Source of the DNA: JAGQYP01 sp041392305
GTDB lineage: Bacteria > Bacteroidota > Bacteroidia > Flavobacteriales_D > Crocinitomicaceae
Reading direction: 5' to 3'
DNA length: 64,000 bases
Assembly: GCA_041392305.1 (NCBI GenBank)
Contig: JAWKMJ010000003.1
Coordinates: forward strand, 62,001 to 126,000
The notes under the pieces were generated by a model. It saw only the letters and a program-made list of their open reading frames with translations. It did not search any database and had not been told where the DNA came from. Positions 52,564-62,316 of this stretch are shown piece after piece. Made by a program: the position numbers and the translations under genes. Every line of letters starts with the position of its first letter. Position 1 is the stretch's first letter.

Positions 52564-52989
52564 TTATTTTTTAAATACTTGAACTGTCTTTTTTACTTCA
52601 ACCAGATCCGTAAACTTGTCTTTGTATCTCGTCGCTCTCACAATGTGGTTATCAATCCAATGGTAATTTCCTCCTCTGGGTTTGCCCATCACCATTCCGT
52701 GGTATTTAAAACCGTGATCGTTTAACCACTTTTCAGTTACTTCTCTGTGTTCTTCAGTACGCGAGGTGAAAAAAGTAATGATATGTCCTTCATCGTACCA
52801 TTTATTCAAAGTCTCCAAAGCATCTGGAAACACTTTTGCTGTGGCCATTCTTTCGGGCTCCTCATTCGGGATATCGTCGCAAATGGTTCCATCGATATCG
52901 ATCAAATAATTCTTTACACCCTCAGGTAGAACAGGAGATACATTTTCTCCATTTTCCTTTTTAGCTACTAGCTTTTCTTTTTTAGTCAT
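52564..52989 (-). CDS. small HAD-superfamily phosphatase-like protein
   Basis: A 141-residue HAD protein without a cap domain. Motif I is YLIDIDGTICDD (Asp31, Asp33), motif II TFFTSRTEEH and motif III/IV IDNHIVRATRYKD. The Asp nucleophile is present. It sits between the two Fe-S subunits (11 bp to the CCG gene, 1 bp to the 52991 gene), so it is probably in the same transcript. This arrangement is seen in related genomes to my recollection; the substrate is unknown. Confidence 0.8.
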   Translation of the reverse strand: MTKKEKLVAKKENGENVSPVLPEGVKNYLIDIDGTICDDIPNEEPERMATAKVFPDALETLNKWYDEGHIITFFTSRTEEHREVTEKWLNDHGFKYHGMVMGKPRGGNYHWIDNHIVRATRYKDKFTDLVEVKKTVQVFKK

Positions 52990-52990
52990 T

Positions 52991-54307
52991 TTATGCTTCG
53001 TCTTTCCAGTTTAATCTATCTGCAGGTGAGAATTGCCAAGGTGCTTGATTGTTTTCGATATTGGTTAACATTCCTGTGAGTTCCGTTGGAACTTTGGATT
53101 CTTCCATCACCAAATATCTTCTTAATTCGATGATCGGTTCCAAAGGTGAGTTATTCACCGGACATTCTTGCACGCATGCATTACAAGAAGTACAAGCCCA
53201 GATTTCTTCTTCAGAAATATAATCCAACAAAGACTTTCCATCTTCGAAATCCTTTCCATTTTTTCTTTTCGCTGCACCTAGTTCTTCAGCACGATCGCGA
53301 ATGTCCATCATGATCTTTCTAGGTGATAATTTCTTACCTGTGATGTTTGCCGGACAAGAATCTGTACATCTACCACATTCAGTACATGTATAAGCATCCA
53401 TGATGTTCTTCCAGCTTAAATCTGTAACGTCTTTTGCTCCAAATCTTTGGGGAACTGCGTCTGGGTCTGCTGCTGGAGCTGCAAATGGATCTGCGTTGGG
53501 ATCCATCATCAATTTTACTTCGTTAGTTACAGACTCCATATTTGAAAACTTCCCTTTAGCCCCTTGTCGAGTAAAATAGGTATTTGGGAAAGCTAAAATG
53601 ATATGAAAATGCTTGGAATAAGGCAAATAGTTTAAGAAGGCCAAAACTCCGATGATATGAATCCACCACATCCCTCTTTCAATTCCCATCAAAGTAGACT
53701 CATTGGATGGTAAAATATCTACCAAAAACTGAGAGATCCAAAAATCAGATTTGACCATGGCTACGTCTTTGTAATGCTCAGCTCCCATGATCATCAGCTT
53801 GGAATCCGCTGCATTCATCATAAGAAAAGCAGTCATCAAGACTATTTCTGTAATCAGAATAATCATGGCATCTTGAGTTGGCCACTTTTTCATTTCTGGA
53901 CCACCAAATCTTTTGATGTGTAAAACAGCTCTTCGGATAATAAATATCGCACAAGCTAACAAAACAAGTAAAGCCAATACTTCAAAGGCACCGATGCAGA
54001 ATTTGTAAAATCCTCCTAAAGAAGAGAAGACTCTGTGAGAACCCGTAATACCGTCAATGACGATCTCCAACATTTCAATATTGATGATCACGAAGCCAGC
54101 ATAAACCAAAATATGAAGAAACCCTGCAATTGGTCTTCTTGTCATTTTAGATTGACCTAAAGCCACTCGCGCCATGGTTCCAAAATCACCTTTTCCCTTG
54201 TAAGCACCTCCAAGGCTGATGTTGTATTTGATCTTAAGAATGTTTTTGGTGAAAAGTACAATCGCTGCTAAGAGCAATACGATAAAAATGATGTTTGCTA
54301 TGCCCAT
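52991..54307 (-). CDS. membrane-bound Fe-S oxidoreductase with 2x[4Fe-4S] ferredoxin domain
   Basis: A 438-residue protein. An N-terminal membrane part (about 1-240, five or six helices) with His65, His217, His233 and His235 as possible heme ligands resembles NarI/HdrE cytochrome b subunits. The C-terminal ferredoxin-like region has Cys308-Cys311-Cys314-Cys318 (CTECGRCTDSCP) and Cys372-Cys375-Cys378-Cys382 (CTSCNACVQECP). Together with the CCG protein it should form a quinone- or disulfide-linked redox complex. Start is the ATG at 54307, 19 bp after the MCE gene end. Confidence 0.85.
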   Translation of the reverse strand: MGIANIIFIVLLLAAIVLFTKNILKIKYNISLGGAYKGKGDFGTMARVALGQSKMTRRPIAGFLHILVYAGFVIINIEMLEIVIDGITGSHRVFSSLGGFYKFCIGAFEVLALLVLLACAIFIIRRAVLHIKRFGGPEMKKWPTQDAMIILITEIVLMTAFLMMNAADSKLMIMGAEHYKDVAMVKSDFWISQFLVDILPSNESTLMGIERGMWWIHIIGVLAFLNYLPYSKHFHIILAFPNTYFTRQGAKGKFSNMESVTNEVKLMMDPNADPFAAPAADPDAVPQRFGAKDVTDLSWKNIMDAYTCTECGRCTDSCPANITGKKLSPRKIMMDIRDRAEELGAAKRKNGKDFEDGKSLLDYISEEEIWACTSCNACVQECPVNNSPLEPIIELRRYLVMEESKVPTELTGMLTNIENNQAPWQFSPADRLNWKDEA

Positions 54308-54326
54308 TTTCCTATTTTAAATCGTC

Positions 54327-55367
54327 TTAATTTTGTCCTGCTGTATCTAAAATGATACGTAATTTTCTTTCATCGGCAGGGGATAATTGAACGCCTTTAG
54401 CTTTCTTCCCGAACACACTGAAATGTATATATCTTTCGGGATGTGCTTGGAGATCGTCTACTAAATTCTGTAATCTTTTGTTGGTAATAATGAGTTCGGT
54501 ATACAAACTATCATCGTGAATTAACTTACCAATTGTTCCGTTCCCTTCATTGATACTTTTTAATACAGAAGTGACGTGCTGTAAAGTATTTTTTGCCTCC
54601 TGAATCACCAATTTGAAATCAGATTTCACTAAAGAATCGGTGAGTCCTTCAACATTTTGAATAATTGCTGTAATTTTCGCATTGGAGGCTTTAAGATTCG
54701 CGGTAATACCTTCTACATTTGACAAAATCCTGCCTAGGCGTTCCGTTTCATTATCAATTAACAGGTTAATTTTTGTGGCGGTCATACTAAATTTAGAAAT
54801 CGCCGCCTTCACCTCATAAAGTGACTCATCAATGGTATAAGCCGCTGAAGTATCCCAGAAAGCACCAATAGAAACCACGATATCATCGATAGATCCCATT
54901 AAGTTTTCCAATTTTCTCTTCACTGGGGCCAACTCCTTGTCCAGGGCTTCAGCTATGGAAGGGTCAATAGCCCCTACAATATAGCCTCCATCCGAAATAT
55001 ATACATCTGTAGTATCTGTGAGTTCGAGATCTATAGAAACCTCTCCTAACAGTGAAGAAGTTATACGAGCTACAGAGCCTTCAGGAATTCGTTGAGACAA
55101 TTCTTCATGGGTAATTCCAATCTCAACAATAACTTTAGACGGGTCATCAGGATTGTATTTGGTGGAACGCACCTGTCCAACTCTTAAACCTTTGTAATAA
55201 ACCGGAGAAGAAGTATTCAATCCTTTTGAAACAACATCATATTCAGCATAGACTGTAAACTCATTAGAGAATACGTTGATTCCTTTAAGGAAATTCACTC
55301 CTATCACCAGTGTTGCAATCGCAATTATCACGATCAAACCAGTCTTGAATTCTTTAGATACTTTCAA
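54327..55367 (-). CDS. MlaD/MCE-family lipid-binding protein
   Basis: A 346-residue protein: N-terminal membrane anchor (FKTGLIVIIAIATLVIGVNFL, about 7-27), then the MCE domain (about 38-115, AEYDVVSKGLNTSSPVYYKG and GEVSIDLELTD), then an amphipathic helical tail to about 300. MCE proteins bind phospholipids on the periplasmic side and form hexameric tunnels, as in MlaD. An ABC partner is not nearby. It is followed by the Fe-S gene and preceded by an amidase, both on the minus strand with short gaps. Confidence 0.87.
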   Translation of the reverse strand: MKVSKEFKTGLIVIIAIATLVIGVNFLKGINVFSNEFTVYAEYDVVSKGLNTSSPVYYKGLRVGQVRSTKYNPDDPSKVIVEIGITHEELSQRIPEGSVARITSSLLGEVSIDLELTDTTDVYISDGGYIVGAIDPSIAEALDKELAPVKRKLENLMGSIDDIVVSIGAFWDTSAAYTIDESLYEVKAAISKFSMTATKINLLIDNETERLGRILSNVEGITANLKASNAKITAIIQNVEGLTDSLVKSDFKLVIQEAKNTLQHVTSVLKSINEGNGTIGKLIHDDSLYTELIITNKRLQNLVDDLQAHPERYIHFSVFGKKAKGVQLSPADERKLRIILDTAGQN

Positions 55368-55374
55368 ATCAGGT

Positions 55375-56505
55375 TTATTTTTCTGCTAATTTAATAGCTT
55401 TTTCCAAATTAATCCGAATTCCATTCTGAAAAGCCACTACAAAAGCAAGAGGAAAATCAGATTCCTTGAGTTCTTTCATTTGTGCTTTGGCCGCATCATA
55501 GTCATTCACGAACTGACCAATCGTATATTTGTACAATCCATCTTGCTCATACTCTGAAACTTGGTAACCTTTAAACACCTTATCGTCTGTTTTAATTCTT
55601 GACTTTGAAGCTTCTATCTGAACTTTAAACACCACGGCATCGGGAGGAACAGTCTTCAACTCTTCCTTTTTGACAACCTCTTGTACTTTTTTTTCATCTT
55701 CCTCAATTTTCTTAATTGCATCAGCATCTTCAACCAGATGATTCACTCCTTCAATTTCATTTTTATATTGTTGAAAGGCTTTAAAAATTGAATTTGCCAT
55801 TTTAGCTTGATTGGTTGAATCTTTGAGAAATTTCTCCTCATCAGGTCGAGACAAAAATCCAGTTTCAATCAAGACACTTGGCATGGTGGTTTGATAAAGA
55901 ACTAAAAATCCCGCTTGTTTGACCCCTCGATCGAATCTTCCTAATGTTTTAAATTGCGATTGCACTTTTGATGCAAAACTGATGGATTGATCCAAAAAGA
56001 CACTCAACTGAATGGATCGAGCGATCAAAGCATCTGGCGACATGTCAAAATCTTTATACTTTTCTCCTCCATCTTCTTCTAAGAAAATAGTTGAATTTTC
56101 GCGTTCAGCAATTTGTTTTTGGGCCTCTGTACGATGCAATCCTAAAACATAAGTTTCCGCACCAAATGCCGATGTAGGTCCTGCGTTCGCATGAATACAG
56201 ATAAAAAGATCTGCCTTATTTCGATTTGCAATTGCTGCACGCTCTTTCAGCTCAATAAAAACATCTTTTTTACGTGTGTAAACGACTTTAATTTTAGGAT
56301 ATTTTTTCTCAATGTAAGCGCCAAGTTTTAAAGCTATAGACAAACATACATCCTTCTCATGCGTGTTCTTGCCATGACAACCAGGATCCTTTCCACCATG
56401 TCCTGCATCAATTACGATCGTTTTAATTCCTAACTCTGCGAGATTTTGTGCGTATACAAATCCCGTGAGATAAATAGCTGATATTATAAGAATTAAAGTT
56501 CTCAT
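55375..56505 (-). CDS. N-acetylmuramoyl-L-alanine amidase with C-terminal SPOR-like domain
   Basis: A 376-residue exported protein with a signal peptide (1-20). The Amidase_3 domain (about 28-240) has the zinc ligands His36 (VIDAGHGGKDPG), Glu50 and the second His in LFICIHANAGP, and the catalytic Glu in VLIETGFLS. A Lys/Glu-rich linker follows, then a SPOR-like domain (about 290-376) that binds denuded glycan at division sites. Cuts the amide bond between MurNAc and the stem peptide. It sits 7 bp before the MCE gene and diverges from lptD. Confidence 0.9.
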   Translation of the reverse strand: MRTLILIISAIYLTGFVYAQNLAELGIKTIVIDAGHGGKDPGCHGKNTHEKDVCLSIALKLGAYIEKKYPKIKVVYTRKKDVFIELKERAAIANRNKADLFICIHANAGPTSAFGAETYVLGLHRTEAQKQIAERENSTIFLEEDGGEKYKDFDMSPDALIARSIQLSVFLDQSISFASKVQSQFKTLGRFDRGVKQAGFLVLYQTTMPSVLIETGFLSRPDEEKFLKDSTNQAKMANSIFKAFQQYKNEIEGVNHLVEDADAIKKIEEDEKKVQEVVKKEELKTVPPDAVVFKVQIEASKSRIKTDDKVFKGYQVSEYEQDGLYKYTIGQFVNDYDAAKAQMKELKESDFPLAFVVAFQNGIRINLEKAIKLAEK

Positions 56506-56530
56506 ACGTTTATTTCATTTAACTGCAAGT

Positions 56531-56559
56531 TTGGAGTGCAATTCAATACTCTATATTTG
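56531..56559 (+). promoter_or_regulatory. lptD promoter
   Basis: TTG at 56531-56533 and TATATTTG at 56552-56559, spaced 18 bp, match the -33/TAnnTTTG pair. The predicted leader to the TTG start at 56605 is about 40 nt. Confidence 0.75.
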
Positions 56560-56604
56560 CAAATTGTTTGCCAGAAAGGCTCAAACAAAAATAAGTCTTA
56601 AATT

Positions 56605-59184
56605 TTGCGACTAAATAGAGCACGAAACATAATTTTCCTCGGCGTATTGTTGATAATAACAATGGTTAGCATCGGCTATTCGCAAGACTCTGTAGTTGTA
56701 GACACTACCTCATATATCCGCACAGAATTGAAAGATTCTGTCAAAATCGATGAGGAATCGCTAGAAACCCCTATCAAATATGATGCTCGTGACTCAATTA
56801 TAACAGATCTTCAAAAAGAGATAGTGTATCTTTATGGAGAAGCAGTTGTAATCTATGGAGACATTAAATTGACTGCTGATCTAATGGTAGTGGACATGAA
56901 CAAAAAAGAAGTTCAGGCTACATACACCCTTGACTCACTAGGCCAGCCCGTTGGCAAACCCCATTTCACTCAAGGATCAGAAGAATTTACTGCAGATTCT
57001 ATACGATATAACATCGACACGAAAAAAGGATATATTCGTGAAGTGCGTTCACAATATGATGAGTTTTACGTCCAAATGAATCAATCCAAGCGACATCCTA
57101 ATGATGAAATTCACTTGAAAAACGGAAAAATCTCTACATGCGAATTAGAGGACCCACATTATCATTTCAATCTTACTCAAGCCGTTATTGTGCCCAATAA
57201 AAGAATTGTTTCCGGCCCTGTGAATATTTGGGTAAACGACGTACCTACACCTGTAGGACTCCCTTTTGGTTTTTTTCCCATAGTGGACAAACAAAAACAT
57301 GGAATATTAATTCCAGAAATAGTCCCCCAATCAACTTATGGGTTCGGGCTTAAAGATTTTGGATACTATATTCCGATAAATGACAAAGTGGAAACCACTT
57401 TTTACGGCACCATCTACACCAAAGGAACATGGGGAGTTCGAAATCAAACAAATTATATGGATCGATACAAATTTTCCGGAAATATTGATATTCGATTCGA
57501 TCAATTTAAAAATCCTTGGCCCGATTCCACCAAGATCAATAAATTCTCTATTTACTGGCGTCATCAGCAAAAACCAACAGCCAATCCCTACTGGAGATTT
57601 AATGCAGATGTAAAGTTTCAGTCTGACAACAACACAAAAAACTCTACGGACATTAATAATCAATATTATTTTAACAATACGCTTTATTCAAGTATTACTT
57701 TGAACAGATTATTTCCAGGAACTCCATTCAATATGAGCATGAAGGCTGGATTAAATCAGAATTCACAGACTGGAAATTTTATTTTAGACATTCCTACCTA
57801 CAATTTTACTATGAATCGAGTTTTCATTCCCTTCAGAAGCAAAGCTAAACGAGCCATTTCTTCTAAATGGTATGACAAAATTGGAGTGACTTATAATTTA
57901 ACCATTCAAAATCAAGCTACCATAAATGACTCTCTTTTCAATAGAAATGATCAGAACTACACAAAAGGGAATGAAAAATTCATTTTGGACAGATTCCTCA
58001 ACGGAATGCGACACACGGCCACGATTAATACAACAGTTAAACTATTAAGAGGAGCCCTCAATTTCAATCCTACAATTAGTTACAATGGTCGCTTGAACTT
58101 CCAGTATATAAACAAATACTGGGACAATGATTTACAGCAGCAAGTGATTGACACCGTGAATGGGTTGGGTTATTCTCATGACATCGCATTTAGTGGTGCA
58201 TTAACTACAAGTATCTATGGGTATTACAAAGCAAAAAATGGTACCACCCTAAGACATGAACTGAATCCTTCTCTCAGCTTTACTTATAGGCCAGATATGG
58301 GGAATTATAGAACCGAATATGTGGGCTCGAATGGAGAACTTCAAACCTGGTCTCCATACGAAAGAAGCTTGTACAGAGAGCCTGGAGCTGGCCAATACGG
58401 TGCACTTAGTTATGCTTTCAGAAACAATTTCCAAATGAAAGTAAGATCTAAAAAAGATACAATAACGGGCTTCAAAAAAATCAAAATTCTTGATAGAGCA
58501 AACATTACGGGCAGCTATAATGTATTCTTAGATTCATTAAATTTTTCTGACATCAAGTTTGATTTTGCATCCTCCCCGGTTCCCTTCATCAATATATTAG
58601 CTGGATTTAGTCTCTCGCCTTATGGCTACAGCAAAGAGACAGGGCGTGTTGTAAACGAATGGGTATTGAAACAAAACAATAAACTTGCACTCATGACAAG
58701 AGCAAATGCCTCGGTGGTCTTTACAGTTACTTCAAAAAAGAGTCGCGAAAAAATGAAAGAAATAGATCGTAAATATGGCACGTCCTGGAATAGCGATATC
58801 AATTACATAATGATGCACCCTGGAGAGTACATTGATTTTGCAATACCTTGGAAACTAAACATCTCATACAACTTCAATTTTACGCGCCCTACAACTAATC
58901 TGGATACCTTTAATATTATTCAGACGATGAGGTTTACCGGTGACTTTAATGTAACAAAAAAATGGAAGATTGGATTTACTGGAAACGTCAACTTTAGCGA
59001 CCCAAATGGGGTAAAACTGACGAATTTAACCTTAGACTTATATCGAGATTTACATTGTTGGGAACTGAGTTTTCACTGGATTCCTATTGGAGGCAATTCA
59101 TCGTTCTTGATCAAGATCAATATAAAAGCAACTACTTTAAAAGATTTAAAATACGAATTAAGAAAACCGCCAGAATTCTTCTAA
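56605..59184 (+). CDS. lptD: LPS-assembly outer-membrane protein LptD-like
   Basis: The outer-membrane beta-barrel that inserts lipopolysaccharide with LptE. The 859-residue product has a signal peptide (about 1-26, GYSQ), an N-terminal OstA/LptA-like region (about 55-230: DARDSIITDLQKEIVYLYGEAVV, DIKLTADLMVVDMNKKEV, TGSEEFTADSIRYNI-type strands) and a large barrel of alternating aromatic strands to the C terminus (ending RKPPEFF). It starts with TTG: an in-frame stop lies two codons upstream and there is no earlier ATG. The downstream Kelch gene begins 18 bp after its stop. Confidence 0.85.
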   Translation: MRLNRARNIIFLGVLLIITMVSIGYSQDSVVVDTTSYIRTELKDSVKIDEESLETPIKYDARDSIITDLQKEIVYLYGEAVVIYGDIKLTADLMVVDMNKKEVQATYTLDSLGQPVGKPHFTQGSEEFTADSIRYNIDTKKGYIREVRSQYDEFYVQMNQSKRHPNDEIHLKNGKISTCELEDPHYHFNLTQAVIVPNKRIVSGPVNIWVNDVPTPVGLPFGFFPIVDKQKHGILIPEIVPQSTYGFGLKDFGYYIPINDKVETTFYGTIYTKGTWGVRNQTNYMDRYKFSGNIDIRFDQFKNPWPDSTKINKFSIYWRHQQKPTANPYWRFNADVKFQSDNNTKNSTDINNQYYFNNTLYSSITLNRLFPGTPFNMSMKAGLNQNSQTGNFILDIPTYNFTMNRVFIPFRSKAKRAISSKWYDKIGVTYNLTIQNQATINDSLFNRNDQNYTKGNEKFILDRFLNGMRHTATINTTVKLLRGALNFNPTISYNGRLNFQYINKYWDNDLQQQVIDTVNGLGYSHDIAFSGALTTSIYGYYKAKNGTTLRHELNPSLSFTYRPDMGNYRTEYVGSNGELQTWSPYERSLYREPGAGQYGALSYAFRNNFQMKVRSKKDTITGFKKIKILDRANITGSYNVFLDSLNFSDIKFDFASSPVPFINILAGFSLSPYGYSKETGRVVNEWVLKQNNKLALMTRANASVVFTVTSKKSREKMKEIDRKYGTSWNSDINYIMMHPGEYIDFAIPWKLNISYNFNFTRPTTNLDTFNIIQTMRFTGDFNVTKKWKIGFTGNVNFSDPNGVKLTNLTLDLYRDLHCWELSFHWIPIGGNSSFLIKINIKATTLKDLKYELRKPPEFF

Positions 59185-59201
59185 ATTCCTATTTTTGGAA
59201 T

Positions 59202-60491
59202 ATGACAAAATGGTTAGGAATAGGATTTCTCTTCATTTACTCTCAAATTTATGGGCAACAATGGACAATTACAGAAGTTGGGCAACTACCCGAACCTCTA
59301 ACCAACTCACCAATTTGTGAAGGCTGGCAAGGAGACACCTTATACATTTATGCATTTGGAGGACTGGATCAAACTCTAGTCGCCTCGGGTATTCATCGGA
59401 GATCTTATCGTTTCAACACACTCTCAGGATTGGTTGAACAGCTCCCTGACTTACCCGACACCTTAGGAAAACTTGGAGTTGCCGCTAATCGTATCGGTGA
59501 TATTATATACCTTACCGGTGGCTATCATGTCATGGGAAATGGCAATGAGATTACTTCAAACAAAGTACACCGATTTAACACTCAAACAAACACCTGGCTC
59601 AGTGACGCAATGAATATGCCTTTTGCAACAGATGATCACGTCCAATCCGTTTGGAAAGATAGTTTACTATTTCTGATAACCGGTTGGCAGAACACCTCCA
59701 ACATTCCGAATTGCCAAATTTTCAATCCATTTACAAACCAATGGTTGGCCGCCACACCGGTTCCGAACAATAATACCTATAAAAGCTTTGGAGCTTCTGG
59801 AATCATTATAGATAATGAAATCCTCTATTTTGGGGGAACTTCTGCCTGGACATTTGGTCCACAAAACAAACTTAGAATTGGAAGTATTGATCCGAATGAT
59901 CCAACTAATATAAGTTGGTCGATTTCAACTCCTGATCCCAATGTTTTTGGCTACAGAATGGCTGCTACAAAAGTCAACAATGAAGCACATTGGCTTGGTG
60001 GATCAAGTTTGTCCTATAATTATGATGGGATAGATTATAATGGAAGCGGCGTAGTTCCTCCGGCCAACAGAGATGCTTTTATAGTTTCTGGAACATCTTG
60101 GTTGTACACTCAAAATTATGACTCGATTCCTATGGATCTTCGAGGAATTGGAAATGCAAGTGATTCAATTAAATATATCATGGGAGGAATGTTTGATGGT
60201 CAACAAGTTTCAAATAAAATCTACAAATTGGAATACACCGGAACTTCGGTCACAAGTTTAACCGACAATCTTTTCGACAAGCTAAAAATCTATCCCAATC
60301 CGACAACCGATCTACTTTTGATTGATGGAATAGAAGAATTTGAATTGAAACTTACCGATACCAAAGGAAATCTGCTCTTAGAAGCATTGAACTCGACTAA
60401 AATCCATTTGAATCATTTAGCCGCTGGAATTTATTTAGTTCACCTCAAGACAAAATACCAAACTCAAATTATAAAAATTATCAAAGAATGA
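59202..60491 (+). CDS. Kelch-repeat T9SS-secreted protein
   Basis: 429 residues from the ATG at 59202, which gives a signal peptide (MTKWLGIGFLFIYSQIYGQ); the frame is open further upstream within lptD but lacks a signal. Kelch-type blades: LYIYAFGGLDQTLVASG, IYLTGGYHVMGNGN, LLFLITGWQNTSNI, ILYFGGTSAW, HWLGGSSLSYN and YIMGGMFDGQQVSNK, probably a six-bladed propeller. The C terminus (about 355-429) is a T9SS type A sorting domain: KIYPNPTTDLLLIDG, DTKGNLL, GIYLVHLKT. Its last 4 nt overlap the DUF3817 gene. Confidence 0.85.
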   Translation: MTKWLGIGFLFIYSQIYGQQWTITEVGQLPEPLTNSPICEGWQGDTLYIYAFGGLDQTLVASGIHRRSYRFNTLSGLVEQLPDLPDTLGKLGVAANRIGDIIYLTGGYHVMGNGNEITSNKVHRFNTQTNTWLSDAMNMPFATDDHVQSVWKDSLLFLITGWQNTSNIPNCQIFNPFTNQWLAATPVPNNNTYKSFGASGIIIDNEILYFGGTSAWTFGPQNKLRIGSIDPNDPTNISWSISTPDPNVFGYRMAATKVNNEAHWLGGSSLSYNYDGIDYNGSGVVPPANRDAFIVSGTSWLYTQNYDSIPMDLRGIGNASDSIKYIMGGMFDGQQVSNKIYKLEYTGTSVTSLTDNLFDKLKIYPNPTTDLLLIDGIEEFELKLTDTKGNLLLEALNSTKIHLNHLAAGIYLVHLKTKYQTQIIKIIKE

Positions 60492-60763
60492 TCAAAGCGT
60501 TCAAATTAGTCGCCATACTCGAAGGGATTTCCTATTTATTATTTGGATTGACCATGCCATTAAAATACATGTACGACATGCCCATGCCTAACAAGATTGT
60601 TGGTTTTGCGCATGGCTTTCTCTTCATAGGATACATTTTTCTGGCTATTGGTTTATTTCAAACGGCTCAATACAGTTTGAAGGAAAAATTTATCATTCTA
60701 ATAGCTTCCCTTCTCCCTTTCGCAACATTTTATGTGGAGAAAAAAATGGTAAAAGATGCTTAA
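60488..60763 (+). CDS. DUF3817 small membrane protein
   Basis: 91 residues with three membrane helices: FKLVAILEGISYLLFGLTMP, VGFAHGFLFIGYIFLAIGLF and FIILIASLLPFATFYVE. EGISYL and the FAHG segment match DUF3817. It overlaps the Kelch gene by 4 nt and the next gene by 8 nt. Function unknown. Confidence 0.8.
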   Translation: MIKAFKLVAILEGISYLLFGLTMPLKYMYDMPMPNKIVGFAHGFLFIGYIFLAIGLFQTAQYSLKEKFIILIASLLPFATFYVEKKMVKDA

Positions 60764-61178
60764 ATTGCTTTTGTTTATAACTCTTTTCATAGCTGGATCT
60801 GCGTTTTCACAGCGATTCGACTTTAAGAACATGAACAAAGATTCCTTGCAGAACATCCATCGCTACCCCATTCTACGACTCGAAATGACTGAAAAGGACG
60901 AATTTAGGGTTCCTGGTGTGGAAGGCAAATACCAAGCACACAAAGATTCTTTGAAAAAATACATTCTGGAAAACAAGGAAAAATCGAATATAAGTGTCAA
61001 TAAAAAAGCTTCTGGATACAATTTCGACAAATACCGAAAGTGCTTTTTTGAAGTAGCAAAAATCTATGAACAAATCTGGAATGAACAAGCTTCGAAAAGA
61101 TTCAATAAGAAGTTTGAAGAATGTTCTACCGAGGAAAAAGAGGAAATCACGAAAGTGTATCCTGTGAAGTTTGGTTGA
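60756..61178 (+). CDS. small exported protein, unknown function
   Basis: 140 residues with a signal peptide (1-18, SAFSQ). The mature part is short, helical and charged, ending EECSTEEKEEITKVYPVKFG, with two cysteines (about residues 96 and 127). No recognised family. It overlaps DUF3817 by 8 nt, so it is translationally coupled and probably the end of the lptD-Kelch-DUF3817 transcript. Confidence 0.65.
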   Translation: MLKLLLFITLFIAGSAFSQRFDFKNMNKDSLQNIHRYPILRLEMTEKDEFRVPGVEGKYQAHKDSLKKYILENKEKSNISVNKKASGYNFDKYRKCFFEVAKIYEQIWNEQASKRFNKKFEECSTEEKEEITKVYPVKFG

Positions 61179-61185
61179 TTTTAGT

Positions 61186-61250
61186 GAGTGATTTATGATT
61201 TAATGATTTAGGACTTATTGATTTATGATATAGGACTTTTGGATTTCTAC
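61186..61250. repeat. ATTTATGATTTAG tandem tract
   Basis: Four or five degenerate units of TGATTTATGAT/TTTAGGACTT in tandem after the 60756 gene. Similar in kind to the tract at 44109. The rest of the 202-bp gap is AT-rich with no evident gene. Confidence 0.65.
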
Positions 61251-61380
61251 TTTTTTATCCTTTTCTATTCACGTTAATATTTCCTAATTCCCTTACCTAA
61301 AAAATCCATTCAAACCTATGAATTAAAATTATGCTTAACTTAGAAGCTTAGTTCAATCGAAAAAAAGGATATCCGCCCCC

Positions 61381-62316
61381 ATGGGACTAAAAATTGTATA
61401 TTACGGTCTGATCATCCCAGCATCAAAATTACCATTTGGTGTTATGTACTGGGTTTCGGATGTTTTGAGTTTGTTTTTATCTTATATTATCAAATACAGG
61501 AAAGATGTGGCAACTCAGAATTTGAAAAAAGCTTTTCCTGATATTTCGCATGAAAAATTACAACAAATACTAAGACAAAATTCAAGACATGTTTCGGATA
61601 TTCTTTTGGAAGGTACCAAGAACATGACGATGTCTGAAAAGCAGTTGAAATCTCGTATTGTATTTAAGAATACTGAGATTTTTGACAAATACTATCAGGA
61701 AGGAAAAAGTGTCATTCTAATGGGTTCGCATTGCAATAATTGGGAATATATTATTACGGCGCAAAATCTTTATTTACCTCATTTAGCAATTGGAATTGGA
61801 CAACCCTTAACCAATCAGTTTTTTAATGTAGTAATCAACGAACAACGTGCGCGATTCGGAATGAAAGTGGTGCACGCCAAGACCTACAAAGAAGAAATTG
61901 AAAATAATATTGCTGCCAAAAACCCTGTTTCCGTTTTAGTTTTAGCGGATCAGTCACCACCGAATATCCACAGAGCTTATTGGGGAAAAATGTTCGGAGT
62001 AGATACCCCATTTGCTTATGGTGGCGAACTTTTGGCTAGAAAGTATAATCTACCCGTTGTCTATTTGAAAAACACCAAAGTAAAGAGAGGTTATTACGAA
62101 GTTGAACCCGTTTTGCTTTCCGAAAATCCTCAAGGTGAACCTTACGGGGGCATTATGGACAAATACATTCGTACAATGGAAGAACAGATTCTATCTGAGC
62201 CTCAAAATTGGTTGTGGACACATAAGCGATGGAAACATCAACCCCCAGAAAATCTTGAGGAAGTTAAAAGACAAAATCTGGAAACATTTCAGTCTAAAAA
62301 CAAAGCTGCAAACTAA
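61381..62316 (+). CDS. LpxL/LpxM-family lysophospholipid (lipid A) acyltransferase
   Basis: A 311-residue membrane-associated acyltransferase. The catalytic HX4E motif is His117-x4-Glu122 in GSHCNNWE. It has QNLKKAFPDIS near the N terminus, PLTNQFFNVVINEQRARFG, VLVLADQSP and the C-terminal WLWTHKRWKH, all of the HtrB/LpxL family. It adds a secondary acyl chain to lipid A, which fits its place near lptD. The next gene follows at once. Confidence 0.88.
   Translation: MGLKIVYYGLIIPASKLPFGVMYWVSDVLSLFLSYIIKYRKDVATQNLKKAFPDISHEKLQQILRQNSRHVSDILLEGTKNMTMSEKQLKSRIVFKNTEIFDKYYQEGKSVILMGSHCNNWEYIITAQNLYLPHLAIGIGQPLTNQFFNVVINEQRARFGMKVVHAKTYKEEIENNIAAKNPVSVLVLADQSPPNIHRAYWGKMFGVDTPFAYGGELLARKYNLPVVYLKNTKVKRGYYEVEPVLLSENPQGEPYGGIMDKYIRTMEEQILSEPQNWLWTHKRWKHQPPENLEEVKRQNLETFQSKNKAAN

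Noticed and set aside
59055..59201. N-terminal extension of the Kelch protein into lptD
   Set aside because: The added residues are the lptD 3' end read in another frame; a signal peptide begins only at 59202.
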